From NCBI GenBank assembly GCA_028278505.1, contig JANQEG010000138.1, forward strand, positions 1 through 48,179: a DNA stretch of 48,179 nucleotides, read 5' to 3'. Position 1 is the stretch's first letter, and each line of letters begins with the position of its first letter. This stretch comes from Rhodobiaceae bacterium (lineage in GTDB: Bacteria > Pseudomonadota > Alphaproteobacteria > Rhizobiales > JAKPQE01). The notes under the pieces are model-generated. The model searched no databases and was not told the DNA's origin. It worked only from the letters and a program-made list of their open reading frames with translations. Positions 28,185 through 36,820 of this stretch are shown here, piece after piece. The position numbers and the translations under genes are program-made.

Positions 28185-29098
28185 TGACCGCCGACACCTC
28201 GCCCCTTCGCATCGGTATCGATCTCGGCGGCACCAAGATAGCCGCGATCGCGTTCGATGCCGATGATCGTGTGGTGTTCGAGCGCCGGGTGTCGACGCCG
28301 CGCGACGATTATGCCGGGACGATCGCCGCGGTCGCCGGCCTGGTCGCCGCGGCCGAGGCCGAGACCGGTGTTCGCGGCACCGTCGGCATCGGCATTCCCG
28401 GATCGCTGTCGCCGGTCGACCTCAAAGTGCAGAACGCCAATTCGGTGTGGCTGATCGGCAAGCCGTTCGACGAGGATTTGCGGGCGGCCATCGACCGCCC
28501 GCTGCGGCTCGCCAATGATGCGGATTGCCTCGCGCTTTCGGAATTCTGCGACGGCGCCGCCGCCGACGCCCGCTCGGTCTTTGCCGTCATTCTCGGCACC
28601 GGCTGCGGCGCCGGTGTCGTCATCGACGGCCGCCTGCTCGCCGGCCCCAACGCCACGTCGGGCGAATGGGGCCACAATCCCCTGCCCTGGCCGCGACCGG
28701 ACGAAACCCCCGGACCGGGCTGCTGGTGCGGCAAGGCCGGTTGCATGGAGACCTGGGTTTCCGGTCCCGGCCTCGCCGCCGACCATTTGCGGATCACGGG
28801 CGAGGATTTCTCCGCAGAAGACATCGCCGAACGGGCGGTCGCGGGCGATGACGCGGCGCAGTCAAGCCTCGCCCGCCATCGCGACCGGGTCGGCCGCGGC
28901 CTGGCCATGGTCATCAACATCGTCGATCCCGAGATCGTCGTGCTTGCCGGCGGCGTCTCCAACCTGCCGGGCCTGGCGGAGGGCCTGCCCGCGGCAACCC
29001 TTCCTTTCATTTTCGCGCGCAATCCGCGGGTAAAAATCGTGCGCGCCCGCCATGGCGATGCCAGCGGCGTGCGCGGCGCCGCCCGCCTGTGGCCGTAA
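28181..29098 (+). CDS. ROK-family sugar kinase (fructokinase/N-acetylglucosamine kinase type)
   Basis: A 305-residue cytosolic kinase. It has the ATP-binding loop GIDLGGTKIAA, catalytic region NDADCLA, GTGCGAGVV, the sugar-contacting GEWGHNPLPWP and the ROK zinc-binding cluster GPGCWCGKAGCMETW. The spacing resembles Mak fructokinase and NagK. Two consecutive ATG codons (28181 and 28184) can serve as start. No sugar transporter or ROK repressor is near, so the substrate is left open. It is coupled to the HAD gene upstream. Confidence 0.88.
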   Translation: MMTADTSPLRIGIDLGGTKIAAIAFDADDRVVFERRVSTPRDDYAGTIAAVAGLVAAAEAETGVRGTVGIGIPGSLSPVDLKVQNANSVWLIGKPFDEDLRAAIDRPLRLANDADCLALSEFCDGAAADARSVFAVILGTGCGAGVVIDGRLLAGPNATSGEWGHNPLPWPRPDETPGPGCWCGKAGCMETWVSGPGLAADHLRITGEDFSAEDIAERAVAGDDAAQSSLARHRDRVGRGLAMVINIVDPEIVVLAGGVSNLPGLAEGLPAATLPFIFARNPRVKIVRARHGDASGVRGAARLWP

Positions 29099-29182
29099 GC
29101 CGGGCCACAGCGCCCCGTCCGCGCCATTGTGCGCCCCGCGGCGCAGGCCTAGAGTCACTGGCCGGGGACCGGCGGAACCGTC

Positions 29183-30517
29183 ATGATAAAAAACTTGAAC
29201 AAACGTAAGGAACCATCTGACAATAAAACGCTTTGCCGCGATTGTTTTGCCTGGGTGGCGGCGCGGTCGCGGCGCTGTCCGGCGTGCGGGCACAGCCGGC
29301 TCGTGGCGCATCCCGAACTGACGGCGCTGACGATCGCCCATGTCGATTGCGATGCGTTCTATGCGGCGATCGAAAAGCGCGACGATCCTTCGCTCGCCGA
29401 CCGGCCCCTCATTGTTGGCGGCGGCCGCCGCGGCGTCGTCTCCACCGCCTGCTATATCGCGCGCATGTCGGGCGTCCATTCCGCCATGCCCATGTTCAAG
29501 GCCTTGAAGGCGTGCCCGGAGGCGGTGGTGCTGCCGCCGAATATGGCGAAATACGCGGCGGTCGGGCGCGAGGTACGCCAGTTGATGCTGGCGCTGACGC
29601 CGCTCGTCGAGCCGCTGTCGATCGACGAGGCATTTCTCGACCTTTCCGGAACCGAGCGGGTCCATCACGGGCCCCCGGCGGAGACGCTCGCCCGGTTCGC
29701 CGCCCGCGTCGAGGCCGAGATCGGCATCACCGTCTCCGTCGGCCTTGCCCACAACAAATTCCTCGCCAAGATCGCCTCCGACCTCGACAAGCCGCGTGGC
29801 TTTTCCGTACTCGGCCGCGCCGAGGCTTATGATTTCCTCGGATCGCAGCCGGTCGGCCTCATCTGGGGCGTCGGCAAGGCGATGCAGACAAAGCTCGCCC
29901 GCGACGGCATCCGCACCATTGCCCAATTGCAGCTTATGGAGGAAAGCGATCTCGGCCGCCGTTATGGCGCCATCGGCTTGCGCCTGGGGCAGCTTTCCCG
30001 CGGCATCGATAATCGCCGCGTTTCGCCCAACAGCCCGGCCAAGAGCATCAGCGCCGAGACCACTTTCGACACCGATATCGGCGACCGCGCCGCGCTGCGC
30101 CGCACCCTGCGGCGGCTCTCGGAAAAAGTTTCGTCGCGCTTGAAGGCGGCCGGATTGGCCGGGACGACGGTGACGCTGAAGCTCAAGACCGCCGACTTCA
30201 AGCTGCGCACGCGCTCGCGCCGGCTCGCCGATCCGACCCAGCTTGCCGACCGCATCTTCCGGACGGCCGCCGACCTGCTCGATCGCGAAGCGGACGGCCG
30301 CACGCTGTTTCGGCTGATCGGCGCCGGCGTCGCCGATTTCGGCGATCCGAAGCTCGCCGACCCGGACGACCTCGTCGACGAGGGCGCCCACCGCCGGGCG
30401 GCGGCCGAGCACGCCATGGATACGATCCGGGAGAAATTCGGCAAGGACACGCTGAAGCTCGGTATCACGCTCGATCCAGACCGGCCAAAGCAGAGCCGGC
30501 GCGAGCCGGGCAAATAG
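29183..30517 (+). CDS. dinB: DNA polymerase IV with N-terminal zinc-ribbon extension
   Basis: A Y-family translesion polymerase of 444 residues, longer than the roughly 350 of E. coli DinB. The catalytic core begins at [17 protein letters not shown] (Asp55, Asp57) and includes [11 protein letters not shown] and a little-finger domain at the C-terminal end. The extra N-terminus carries CxxC pairs (Cys18/Cys21 and Cys32/Cys35), a likely zinc ribbon. I recall such an extension in rhizobial DinB proteins. The ATG at 29183 is the only start that keeps this extension. No LexA box was identified upstream. Confidence 0.93.
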   Translation: MIKNLNKRKEPSDNKTLCRDCFAWVAARSRRCPACGHSRLVAHPELTALTIAHVDCDAFYAAIEKRDDPSLADRPLIVGGGRRGVVSTACYIARMSGVHSAMPMFKALKACPEAVVLPPNMAKYAAVGREVRQLMLALTPLVEPLSIDEAFLDLSGTERVHHGPPAETLARFAARVEAEIGITVSVGLAHNKFLAKIASDLDKPRGFSVLGRAEAYDFLGSQPVGLIWGVGKAMQTKLARDGIRTIAQLQLMEESDLGRRYGAIGLRLGQLSRGIDNRRVSPNSPAKSISAETTFDTDIGDRAALRRTLRRLSEKVSSRLKAAGLAGTTVTLKLKTADFKLRTRSRRLADPTQLADRIFRTAADLLDREADGRTLFRLIGAGVADFGDPKLADPDDLVDEGAHRRAAAEHAMDTIREKFGKDTLKLGITLDPDRPKQSRREPGK

Positions 30518-30909
30518 AGCGGCGGAATTACGCCGCAGCGCTCCGGCCGGCGCGGCGCCGGTCGCAAACAGGACAAGGCGACTGCGGCACTACTCCCCTC
30601 CCCCTTGTGGGGAGGGGTCGGGGGTGGGGGTCAAAAAAAAGAAAATAGTCCAACGCTGCCCGCCGAAAAATACGTCAGCGATTTACCCCCACCGGGCCGG
30701 CGCTTACGCGCCGCCCACCCTCCCCACAAGGGGGAGGGTAAACCAGCGGCAAACTCGCCGCTGTATTGCCACGCCGCCCAAAACCGCCTCGCAATCATCA
30801 ACGCACGCATCAGAGATGCTGCCGCGAAAACCAAAACTCAACCGAGGTGATGACGGCGAAATTGGCACCGATTCCCAATTCGGCAGCTCGATATTTATTG
30901 CCTTAAGTG
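30518..30909. other. Intergenic gap with family B repeat
   Basis: This gap lies between the convergent dinB and UroD-like genes. The family B repeat fills 30593-30739. The remainder has no coding signal. Confidence 0.5.
30593..30739. repeat. Palindromic repeat family B, copy 2
   Basis: Nearly the same ends as the copy at 20114, namely CCCCTCCCCCTTGTGGGG at the left and CCTCCCCACAAGGGGGAGGG at the right. The middle contains CCCCCACCGGGCCGGCGC. Confidence 0.8.
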
Positions 30910-32094
30910 CTACGCCGCTGCGCTCCGGCCGGCGCGGCGCCGGGTCTGCCGCCGCGCCCGCGCCTGTTCCTGTTCGGGCCGCGCGATCCGGCGCGGCCGA
31001 TTGGCGATCCGGTCGTAGCGGCCATAGTCGCGGGCGACCTCGAACATGGCGATGACGTTTTCCGGCTTGCAGCCCGGATGCAGCGAGTTCGACGAGCAGA
31101 AGACGTAGCCGCCGCCGGGCGCGCCTTCGTCGATCGATCGCCGTGCGTCCGCCCGCGTCGCCTCGGCATCGCCGAGCACCATGATGTCGAGGCAGTCGAC
31201 ATTGCCGAAAACGCAAGAGCGGCCGTAGAGATGCGCCTTGGTCTGGGCCATGTCCATGCATTGCGGCTGCACCGGGTGGAAGCCGTCGAAGCCGGCGTCC
31301 AGAATGTGGTCGATCAGCGACCACATATTGCCGTCCGAATGTTTGACGATCGGCCGCCCGAGCCCGTGTGCGTGGTCGACCATCTCGCGCTTGAACGGCA
31401 GGATAAAGGCCTGGAAATGCTCCGGTGACATCAGCGGGAAGTCGTTGCCGGTGAGATCGCCGTCGACCATGAAGAAATCGGCGCCGACCGCGGCCGCCTC
31501 GGTCATCACCACCTTGTTGAAGTCGGTGACGAGGCGCAGCACGCCGAGGGCGTATTCGGGATCGTCGAGGAAGGCGAGCATCAGCTTGTCCATGCCGCCG
31601 GCGATGTTCCACGCCTCCTGGAACGGGCCGTTGAGGTTGAGGCAATGGGCGCGGACGTCGCCGAGCCGGTCGATGACCGTGCGCAACCCGTTAAAATCCG
31701 ATTTCTCCAGCCGCGAGATCATGTCGTAGCCGGCCAGTTCGGCGGTATCCGCCACGGCCGCCTCGATGATCGCCGGCATGCCGAATTCGCTCAATATGTA
31801 GCCGCGGCCATATTTGTCGCGGCCGAAATCGGCGTTCTCCGCCTTAAGGCCGGTGTTATAGACGCTCGACGTGCCGTCGACATCGAGCGCTTCGACGACG
31901 CGGCAGTAGAGATCGACGGACTGGGCGGTCTCGTCGCCCTTGCGCAGCGTCGTTGCCCGGTCGTGGTGTTTGAGGCCGATGAGGTCGGCGACGCCGAGCG
32001 TCACCGCCTCGTCGAACCAGTCCCAGGTCGGCACCCGGTCGGGCGTGCCGAGCCTGAGCGCGGTCATCAGGCGTTGCCGCCCGGTCATGGTCAT
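30910..32094 (-). CDS. Uroporphyrinogen decarboxylase-like (URO-D superfamily) enzyme
   Basis: A 394-residue soluble TIM-barrel protein of the superfamily that includes UroD and corrinoid-dependent methyltransferases such as MtaA and CmuA. Recognisable segments are GRQRLMTALRLGTPDRVPTW at the N-terminus, the loop KHSDGN near residue 250, and GFDGFHPVQPQ after it. Methyltransferases of this fold usually have HxCG for zinc at that loop; here aspartate replaces the cysteine, so the metal site or reaction differs. It is not HemE. ATG 32094 has GGAG eight bases ahead. The HD-domain gene lies upstream on the same strand with a repeat element between them. Confidence 0.75.
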   Translation of the reverse strand: MTMTGRQRLMTALRLGTPDRVPTWDWFDEAVTLGVADLIGLKHHDRATTLRKGDETAQSVDLYCRVVEALDVDGTSSVYNTGLKAENADFGRDKYGRGYILSEFGMPAIIEAAVADTAELAGYDMISRLEKSDFNGLRTVIDRLGDVRAHCLNLNGPFQEAWNIAGGMDKLMLAFLDDPEYALGVLRLVTDFNKVVMTEAAAVGADFFMVDGDLTGNDFPLMSPEHFQAFILPFKREMVDHAHGLGRPIVKHSDGNMWSLIDHILDAGFDGFHPVQPQCMDMAQTKAHLYGRSCVFGNVDCLDIMVLGDAEATRADARRSIDEGAPGGGYVFCSSNSLHPGCKPENVIAMFEVARDYGRYDRIANRPRRIARPEQEQARARRQTRRRAGRSAAA

Positions 32095-32319
32095 GGAGGC
32101 GTCTCCTGTGCAAGGCATTGGTTGTTCGCAGGAATTTCCAACCTGCACCTCGCCCGCGAAAGCGGGCGTCCATTGGCAATCGCCAAAGCCAAATACCGAT
32201 AAGAGGGATGAGGGGCCTTACCGAAACCGCAAGCGGCATACAGCGCTGCCCCGGGCAATGGGCCCCCGTTTTCACGGGGGCGGTGCGTGACGTAGTCGCT
32301 CGACCAGGACATCGCCCCC
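32095..32319. other. Gap between UroD-like and HD genes
   Basis: A 225-base gap between two same-strand genes, occupied mostly by the family D repeat. The ribosome binding site of the UroD-like gene is at its left end. No gene is present. Confidence 0.5.
32151..32284. repeat. Palindromic repeat family D, copy 2
   Basis: A CGCCCGCGAAAGCGGGCG hairpin followed by TCCATTGG and, about 100 bp further, GGCCCCCGTTTTCACGGGGG. It matches 6493-6626 in order and spacing. Confidence 0.65.
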
Positions 32320-32901
32320 CTACCCAGCCGCCTCGTCGACGAGTTCCAGGTGCACCGGCGCCTTGGTGGAAAACACGCGGCGCACCATCGGCGCGAAGAA
32401 GTCGAGGGGCAGCGTGTCGTAATCCGGGTCGAAGGCGTTCTGGTCGTAGTGGTGGCAGAAATAGACCGCGTCGTCGTACCAGGGATGATCCTTGAACTTG
32501 TCGCGGGCGTGGCGGTCGCCGCCGAGATAGTGATTGTAGTAATAGCCCTGGAAGGTGCAGTGGTGCTTGATGATCCAGTGGGTCTTCTCCGACACATACG
32601 GCTTCAGCACCGCGGCGGCGAGTTCGGAATGATTGTAGGGGGCGATGACGTCGCCGATATCGTGCAGCAGGGCCGCGACGATCATCTCCTCGTCGGCGCC
32701 GTCGCGATAAGCGAGCGTCGCCGACTGCAGGCAGTGCTGGTAGCGGGTGATCCTGTAGCCGCCGTAATCCTTGTCGAGCAGCCTGAGCTGGGCCAGCACG
32801 CGGTCGACGATGTCCTCGTTGAACCGCCGCTCGGACTCCATGATCAGGTCGAACTCCTCCTGCGTGCCGTCCTCCATGCGGATCCAGTTGACGTATTCCA
32901 T
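32320..32901 (-). CDS. HD-domain protein, PhnZ/MIOX-like
   Basis: A 193-residue soluble helical protein with the HD signature LLHDIGD (His80-Asp81) and His56 exactly 24 residues earlier, the spacing found in the phosphonate oxygenase PhnZ. Further possible ligands are His91, His113/114 and Asp153. The PhnZ-equivalent tyrosine is present (Tyr46), but the substrate-contacting glutamate three residues later is a tyrosine (Tyr49). It may therefore be a mixed-valence diiron oxygenase acting on another substrate, or a phosphohydrolase. The start at 32901 has GGGGA upstream. Divergent from a LysR-type regulator, and followed by the UroD-like gene. Confidence 0.72.
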   Translation of the reverse strand: MEYVNWIRMEDGTQEEFDLIMESERRFNEDIVDRVLAQLRLLDKDYGGYRITRYQHCLQSATLAYRDGADEEMIVAALLHDIGDVIAPYNHSELAAAVLKPYVSEKTHWIIKHHCTFQGYYYNHYLGGDRHARDKFKDHPWYDDAVYFCHHYDQNAFDPDYDTLPLDFFAPMVRRVFSTKAPVHLELVDEAAG

Positions 32902-33012
32902 CGCACGATCCCCGCTTGCCGTGACTTGACTGTCGCCATGATGGGCGGAATCGCATGAACGGAAAAGCAAATTATTTTGTGCGTTTCGATCGGGATATGC
33001 TATCGATCGGGC
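32902..33012. promoter_or_regulatory. Divergent promoter region with 9-bp direct repeat
   Basis: These 111 bases separate the starts of the HD gene and the LysR gene. TCGATCGGG occurs at 32986-32994 and again at 33003-33011, 17 bases apart (start to start), next to an AT-rich stretch (AAATTATTTT). This is a reasonable place for the LysR protein to bind and control both directions. Confidence 0.4.
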
Positions 33013-33849
33013 ATGCAGATCGCCGCGCTCCGCACCTTCGTCATGGTCGCCGCCGCCGGCGGCTTTCACGCCGCCTCGAACCGTCTTTCGGTGTCCCAGG
33101 CGACCGTTTCGGCGCGCATCAAGGTGCTCGAGGACCAGCTCGGCGCCCGCCTGTTGGAGCGCGGCCGCCGCGGCGCCGGCCTCACCGACGCCGGGCGCTC
33201 GTTCCTGCCCTTTGCCGAGCGCATCGTGCGCTCCTGGGAACAGGCGGTCGGTGCGGTTGGCGATCGCGGCGCAGCCCGGCGCACGCTCAATATCGGCACC
33301 CAGCTCAGCGTCTGGTCGCTGCTCCTGATCGAATGGGCCTATTGGATCGAGGAGAACATGCCCGATGTGGTGCAGGCGCTCGAATTCGACTATTTCGCCG
33401 ACATGACGGCTGCGGTGGCACAGGGCACGCTCGACGTGGTCATCACCGATATCGGGCGCGGCGACGCGAGCCTGACGGCGACCCCGGTCTTCAACGAGCG
33501 CATGGTGCTGGTCTCATCGCAGCCGGGCCGGGCCGGCGATGCCGATCTTCCCGGCTTGATCGGGCTCGACTGGGGTCGCGATTTCAACGTCCAGTTCGCC
33601 CAGGCCGGGCTCAACCTGCCGCCGCGCAAGATCGCGTTCGGCTCCGGCGAGTTCGCGCTGCGCTATATGATGGTCTCGGGCGGGACCGGCTATTTTCCGC
33701 TGCGCCAGGTGGTCCGGCCATTGCGGCGCGGCCGCCTCTTCAGGGTCGAGGGGGCGCCCGAAATCACCATCCCGACCTATGCCCTCTACCGGCGCGACGC
33801 GCAGAACCGCGCCCTCATCGAACAGGCGATCGAGGGGTTTCTCCTCTAA
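33013..33849 (+). CDS. LysR-family transcriptional regulator
   Basis: A 278-residue DNA-binding protein with the LysR winged helix at the N-terminus (MQIAALRTFVMVAAAGGFHAA, then SQATVSARIKVLEDQLGARLLER) and a periplasmic-binding-like effector domain from about residue 90. The ATG at 33013 is chosen because it gives the exact family N-terminus. It is divergent from the HD/UroD-like genes, so it probably regulates them; the inducer is unknown. Confidence 0.9.
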   Translation: MQIAALRTFVMVAAAGGFHAASNRLSVSQATVSARIKVLEDQLGARLLERGRRGAGLTDAGRSFLPFAERIVRSWEQAVGAVGDRGAARRTLNIGTQLSVWSLLLIEWAYWIEENMPDVVQALEFDYFADMTAAVAQGTLDVVITDIGRGDASLTATPVFNERMVLVSSQPGRAGDADLPGLIGLDWGRDFNVQFAQAGLNLPPRKIAFGSGEFALRYMMVSGGTGYFPLRQVVRPLRRGRLFRVEGAPEITIPTYALYRRDAQNRALIEQAIEGFLL

Positions 33850-34344
33850 GGCCGGACCAAACTGCAAATTCCCATCCGGGACAACGAAACAACTTCACGA
33901 CACAAACATCATCACCACCACCCCTCCTGTGTCACCACCCGGCTTGTCCGGGTGGTCCATTGGCCTGTCGACCTGCCAACGCATTGGTGAAAGAACTCAA
34001 GCGCTTCTGGATAACGGACCGCCATTGGATTGCCCGCTTGGGAGCGGGCAATGACGATGGAGGGGGGATCGACACCATCCCAAAACGCCTAAACCGGACA
34101 AGCCCGGCAGGACGGAAAACTCGGCTGTGTCGCGCAGTGTGCGAAGCGACCTTCGGTGTCCACATAACCAACTACAGAATAACGGTTTTCAGAACGGCCG
34201 ACGATCATAGTGGCCTGGCGATTGGGCGATACCACAAACGGGTGTTGCGAATTTTTTGGGGCAATGTCATTTTTGCAACTCGATACAACTTAGCAATGTA
34301 ATTTGGAACAGACAGTAGAATATAGTTTTCATGGTGACGAAGAA
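33850..34344. other. Gap with hairpin element and AT-rich end
   Basis: Contains the palindromic element at 33931-34055. From about 34,180 the sequence becomes AT-rich up to the next gene. I see no gene in it. Confidence 0.45.
33931..34055. repeat. Palindromic element with paired hairpins
   Basis: Left part GTCACCACCCGGCTTGTCCG continues into GGTGG as a hairpin, followed by TCCATTGG; right part CCATTGGATTGCCCGCTTGG continues into GAGCGGGCAATGAC. The end ...CAATGAC resembles family A, but the internal hairpins differ, so it is listed separately. Confidence 0.5.
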
Positions 34345-35139
34345 ATGCGTTTATTCGATTTGGCATTTGAAGCATTGGTTTACATGTTCGAACACCGGAA
34401 TCAACTATGGCGTCTGGGCATAGCACCGGCGATTTTAGTGTTTCTTTTTGCCATTTCATTTAGCTTAATTACCCCGACGGAAATTTTTGGCCTTGCCAAC
34501 GAATCGTTAATCGGCGCTTCACAAATCGTAGTCATTCAATCTATTTTATTCCTAATACTTTTTCTTATATTGATCGGTTTGATTATCGTAATGTGGCATC
34601 GACAAATCATACTTGACGAAAAAATATGGGAAAATTGGCGATACCTCATCCCAAATACAATTGTTTATCTATTAAGAACTCTAATAATTACAACTATTGT
34701 TCTTCCTTTAGCAATTCCGTTGTATTTTCTATATGATGGAATTCTTACAAAGGATATCGACTATTTTTTCCTTTCGACATTTCTATTGCAAATAATTTCG
34801 TTTTTTTTGGCAACGATTGTCACGACCGTTGTTCTTCGGCTGTCGCCTTATTTGGTTGAAGCCGCAATTGGCCGCAAATCGAGAGGTATCATGTGGTCGT
34901 GGCGCATGACACCTCAGCTCACAGGCCAGTTTTTCGGCGTTGCGCTGGTTGAGGGTGTCATCGTGACCGTCGGCGATTTCTTCATGATGCTGATGTCAGC
35001 CATTCCGGCAGGAGGAATCGTTTCTTTGCTGCTCATAGCCGGAACCACCACCATTTTTTCGCTTCTTCAGGCCTTTTTGCTCGCCAGCGCGATATCGCTC
35101 GCCTATCGGCGATTGAGCCCTGCCGAACCTGTGGCTTAG
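34345..35139 (+). CDS. AT-rich orphan membrane protein
   Basis: A 264-residue protein with about six predicted transmembrane helices (roughly 30-52, 68-92, 108-135, 145-175, 205-225 and 230-255). No known family is recognised. The first two-thirds is strongly AT-rich compared with its neighbours, while the last third approaches host composition. This suggests acquired DNA, or a rapidly diverging gene. The start is uncertain: ATG 34345 is preferred, but TTG 34303 in the same frame would add 14 residues. No adjacent partner is apparent. Confidence 0.65.
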   Translation: MRLFDLAFEALVYMFEHRNQLWRLGIAPAILVFLFAISFSLITPTEIFGLANESLIGASQIVVIQSILFLILFLILIGLIIVMWHRQIILDEKIWENWRYLIPNTIVYLLRTLIITTIVLPLAIPLYFLYDGILTKDIDYFFLSTFLLQIISFFLATIVTTVVLRLSPYLVEAAIGRKSRGIMWSWRMTPQLTGQFFGVALVEGVIVTVGDFFMMLMSAIPAGGIVSLLLIAGTTTIFSLLQAFLLASAISLAYRRLSPAEPVA

Positions 35140-35208
35140 AGCCGGATAGACGTTTGGCGTCGGCTGTGTGCAGCGCGCGCTCATCACCACTAAAGCGCGT
35201 CGCTGGCG

Positions 35209-36102
35209 CTACTTCGTCCTCGCACAGGGCGGCGGGTCGAGGATTTCCAGCTTCTTCAAATGGCCCAGAATCGAGAAATCGCCATAGCCCATTTCAATCC
35301 GCCGGCTGACGCCGTTTTCATAGAGCAGGAAATGCAGTTCGTAGATCGGCGTCTGCTCGCCGGTCCCGACCGGCTCGAAATAGCTGATCGCCACCGGCCA
35401 GCGCGGCTGCGCCACCATCTCGTCGGGCAGCAGCGCCACCTCGGCGCTGTTCTTGCCGGGCTCCGCCTTGTCGGTGGTCGGCCGGCCGATGACCGTTGCG
35501 GTCGGATAGACCTTGTCGCCGGTTTCCGAGCCGTCATAGACATCGGCGTGCAGGAAGGTGCGGCCGTCAACCGCGGCCGCGACCACCTCGATCAGGTGCT
35601 CGGTCGGGAAATAGACCCGGTCGGCGACGGAGAATTCCTTGTCCGCCGGCATTTTGAGGCTGACCGTCATGCGGCCGTCGTCGCGCTCGGCATTGCCCTT
35701 GGTCTCGTCGGTCAGCTTCTCGCCGACATAGGTCTGCGAGGTGAACAGATAGTTCTCCGCCGCCCCGCCCTCGAACGAGGCGGAGCGCAGATCGCTGATC
35801 TGGGCATTGCCTTCGCCGTCGAAGATCTCGGTGACGAAGCGGAAATTGACCGCATAGCCTTCGCAGACCGCGCCGGTGAATTCGAACACCATGCGGCCGC
35901 GCAGCGCGGTGATCCCGCTGTCGTCATTGGCCTCGCCGAGGCTCAGATCGTAGACGGCCCGGTGCGGAATGAACTTTTCGGCGATCGCCAGGCGCGGATC
36001 GGCCGCCGCGAGCGGTGCGGCCGCGGCCGGCGCCGCCGCAAGTGTGACGAGCAGCGCGACCGGCCCGATCAGCAATGTCCGCAAACAGGATGCGCGTCCC
36101 AC
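35209..36102 (-). CDS. eipB: Cell envelope integrity protein EipB (DUF1849)
   Basis: A secreted periplasmic protein of about 297 residues. The DUF1849 pattern is clear: HRAVYDLSL, GRMVFEFTGAVCEGYAV and a C-terminal region rich in beta strands. Cys80 and Cys293 correspond to the disulfide pair described for Brucella EipB, which supports envelope integrity. The start is best read as GTG at 36102, with GAGG six bases upstream and a signal peptide (LLIGPVALLVTLAAAPAAAA) right after it; a longer frame to 36210 lacks these features. It is convergent with the orphan membrane gene and divergent from the RidA gene. Confidence 0.9.
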   Translation of the reverse strand: MGRASCLRTLLIGPVALLVTLAAAPAAAAPLAAADPRLAIAEKFIPHRAVYDLSLGEANDDSGITALRGRMVFEFTGAVCEGYAVNFRFVTEIFDGEGNAQISDLRSASFEGGAAENYLFTSQTYVGEKLTDETKGNAERDDGRMTVSLKMPADKEFSVADRVYFPTEHLIEVVAAAVDGRTFLHADVYDGSETGDKVYPTATVIGRPTTDKAEPGKNSAEVALLPDEMVAQPRWPVAISYFEPVGTGEQTPIYELHFLLYENGVSRRIEMGYGDFSILGHLKKLEILDPPPCARTK

Positions 36103-36349
36103 CCGATCCTCGATTCTCTTTGCTCCCACGCGGGATTGTCGCCGCCCCGGCCCTGATCCGCAAACAAATTCCCAAAAAGACCGGTGTGCTGCGCCGTTTC
36201 GTCCCGACAAGGCGGCGCCCCCCGACCTCCATAATTCTCATTCGTAAATGTGTCGATCGTTCGGCGATTGACGGCAGGCTCGCGAACGTGTTCGATCCGC
36301 CGATCATCGGTTTGCATCACCTGCGGAAACGGACGAAAGGACGGCGCAA

Positions 36350-36814
36350 ATGGCCGGAACTGCGGAAGCGAAACTGAATGCGCTCGGGATCGAGCTGCCC
36401 GCCGCGCCGGCGCCGGCGGCGAACTACGTTCCGTATGTCGTTTCCGGCAACATGCTTTTCGTCTCGGGGCAGATTTCGGTCGCGCCCGGCGGAACCGCGC
36501 ACAAAGGACGCCTCGGCGCGGACATGGACGTTGCCGCCGGCCAGGCCGCGGCGCGCCAATGCGCGATCAACATATTGGCGCAGGCCAAGGCCGCGCTCGG
36601 CGATCTCGATCGTGTCGCCCGCGTCGTCAAGCTCGGCGCCTTCGTCAGTTCCACCGCCGCCTTCACCGAGCAGCCCGCCGTCGTCAACGGCGCGTCAGAC
36701 CTGATGGTCGAGGTGTTCGGCGAGGCCGGCCGCCATGCCCGCTTCGCCGTCGGCGCGCCGGTGCTGCCGCTCGGCGTCGCCGTCGAGATCGATGCCGTCT
36801 TCGAGATCGCTTAA
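36350..36814 (+). CDS. RidA-family protein (YjgF/YER057c/UK114)
   Basis: A 154-residue cytosolic protein. RidA proteins hydrolyse reactive enamine/imine intermediates, but this longer subgroup (with MLFVSGQISVAPGG and a C-terminal VAVEIDAVFEIA) lacks an obvious match to the arginine-containing motif of archetypal RidA, so deaminase activity is uncertain. AAAGGA precedes the ATG at 36350. It is followed six bases later by the glycerophosphodiester phosphodiesterase gene, indicating an operon. Confidence 0.85.
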   Translation: MAGTAEAKLNALGIELPAAPAPAANYVPYVVSGNMLFVSGQISVAPGGTAHKGRLGADMDVAAGQAAARQCAINILAQAKAALGDLDRVARVVKLGAFVSSTAAFTEQPAVVNGASDLMVEVFGEAGRHARFAVGAPVLPLGVAVEIDAVFEIA

Positions 36815-36820
36815 GACCGC

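Noticed and set aside
30910-32094. Assignment of the UroD-like gene as hemE
   Set aside because: The N-terminal signature and the HSDGN loop belong to the methyltransferase-like part of the superfamily, and the protein is longer than HemE.
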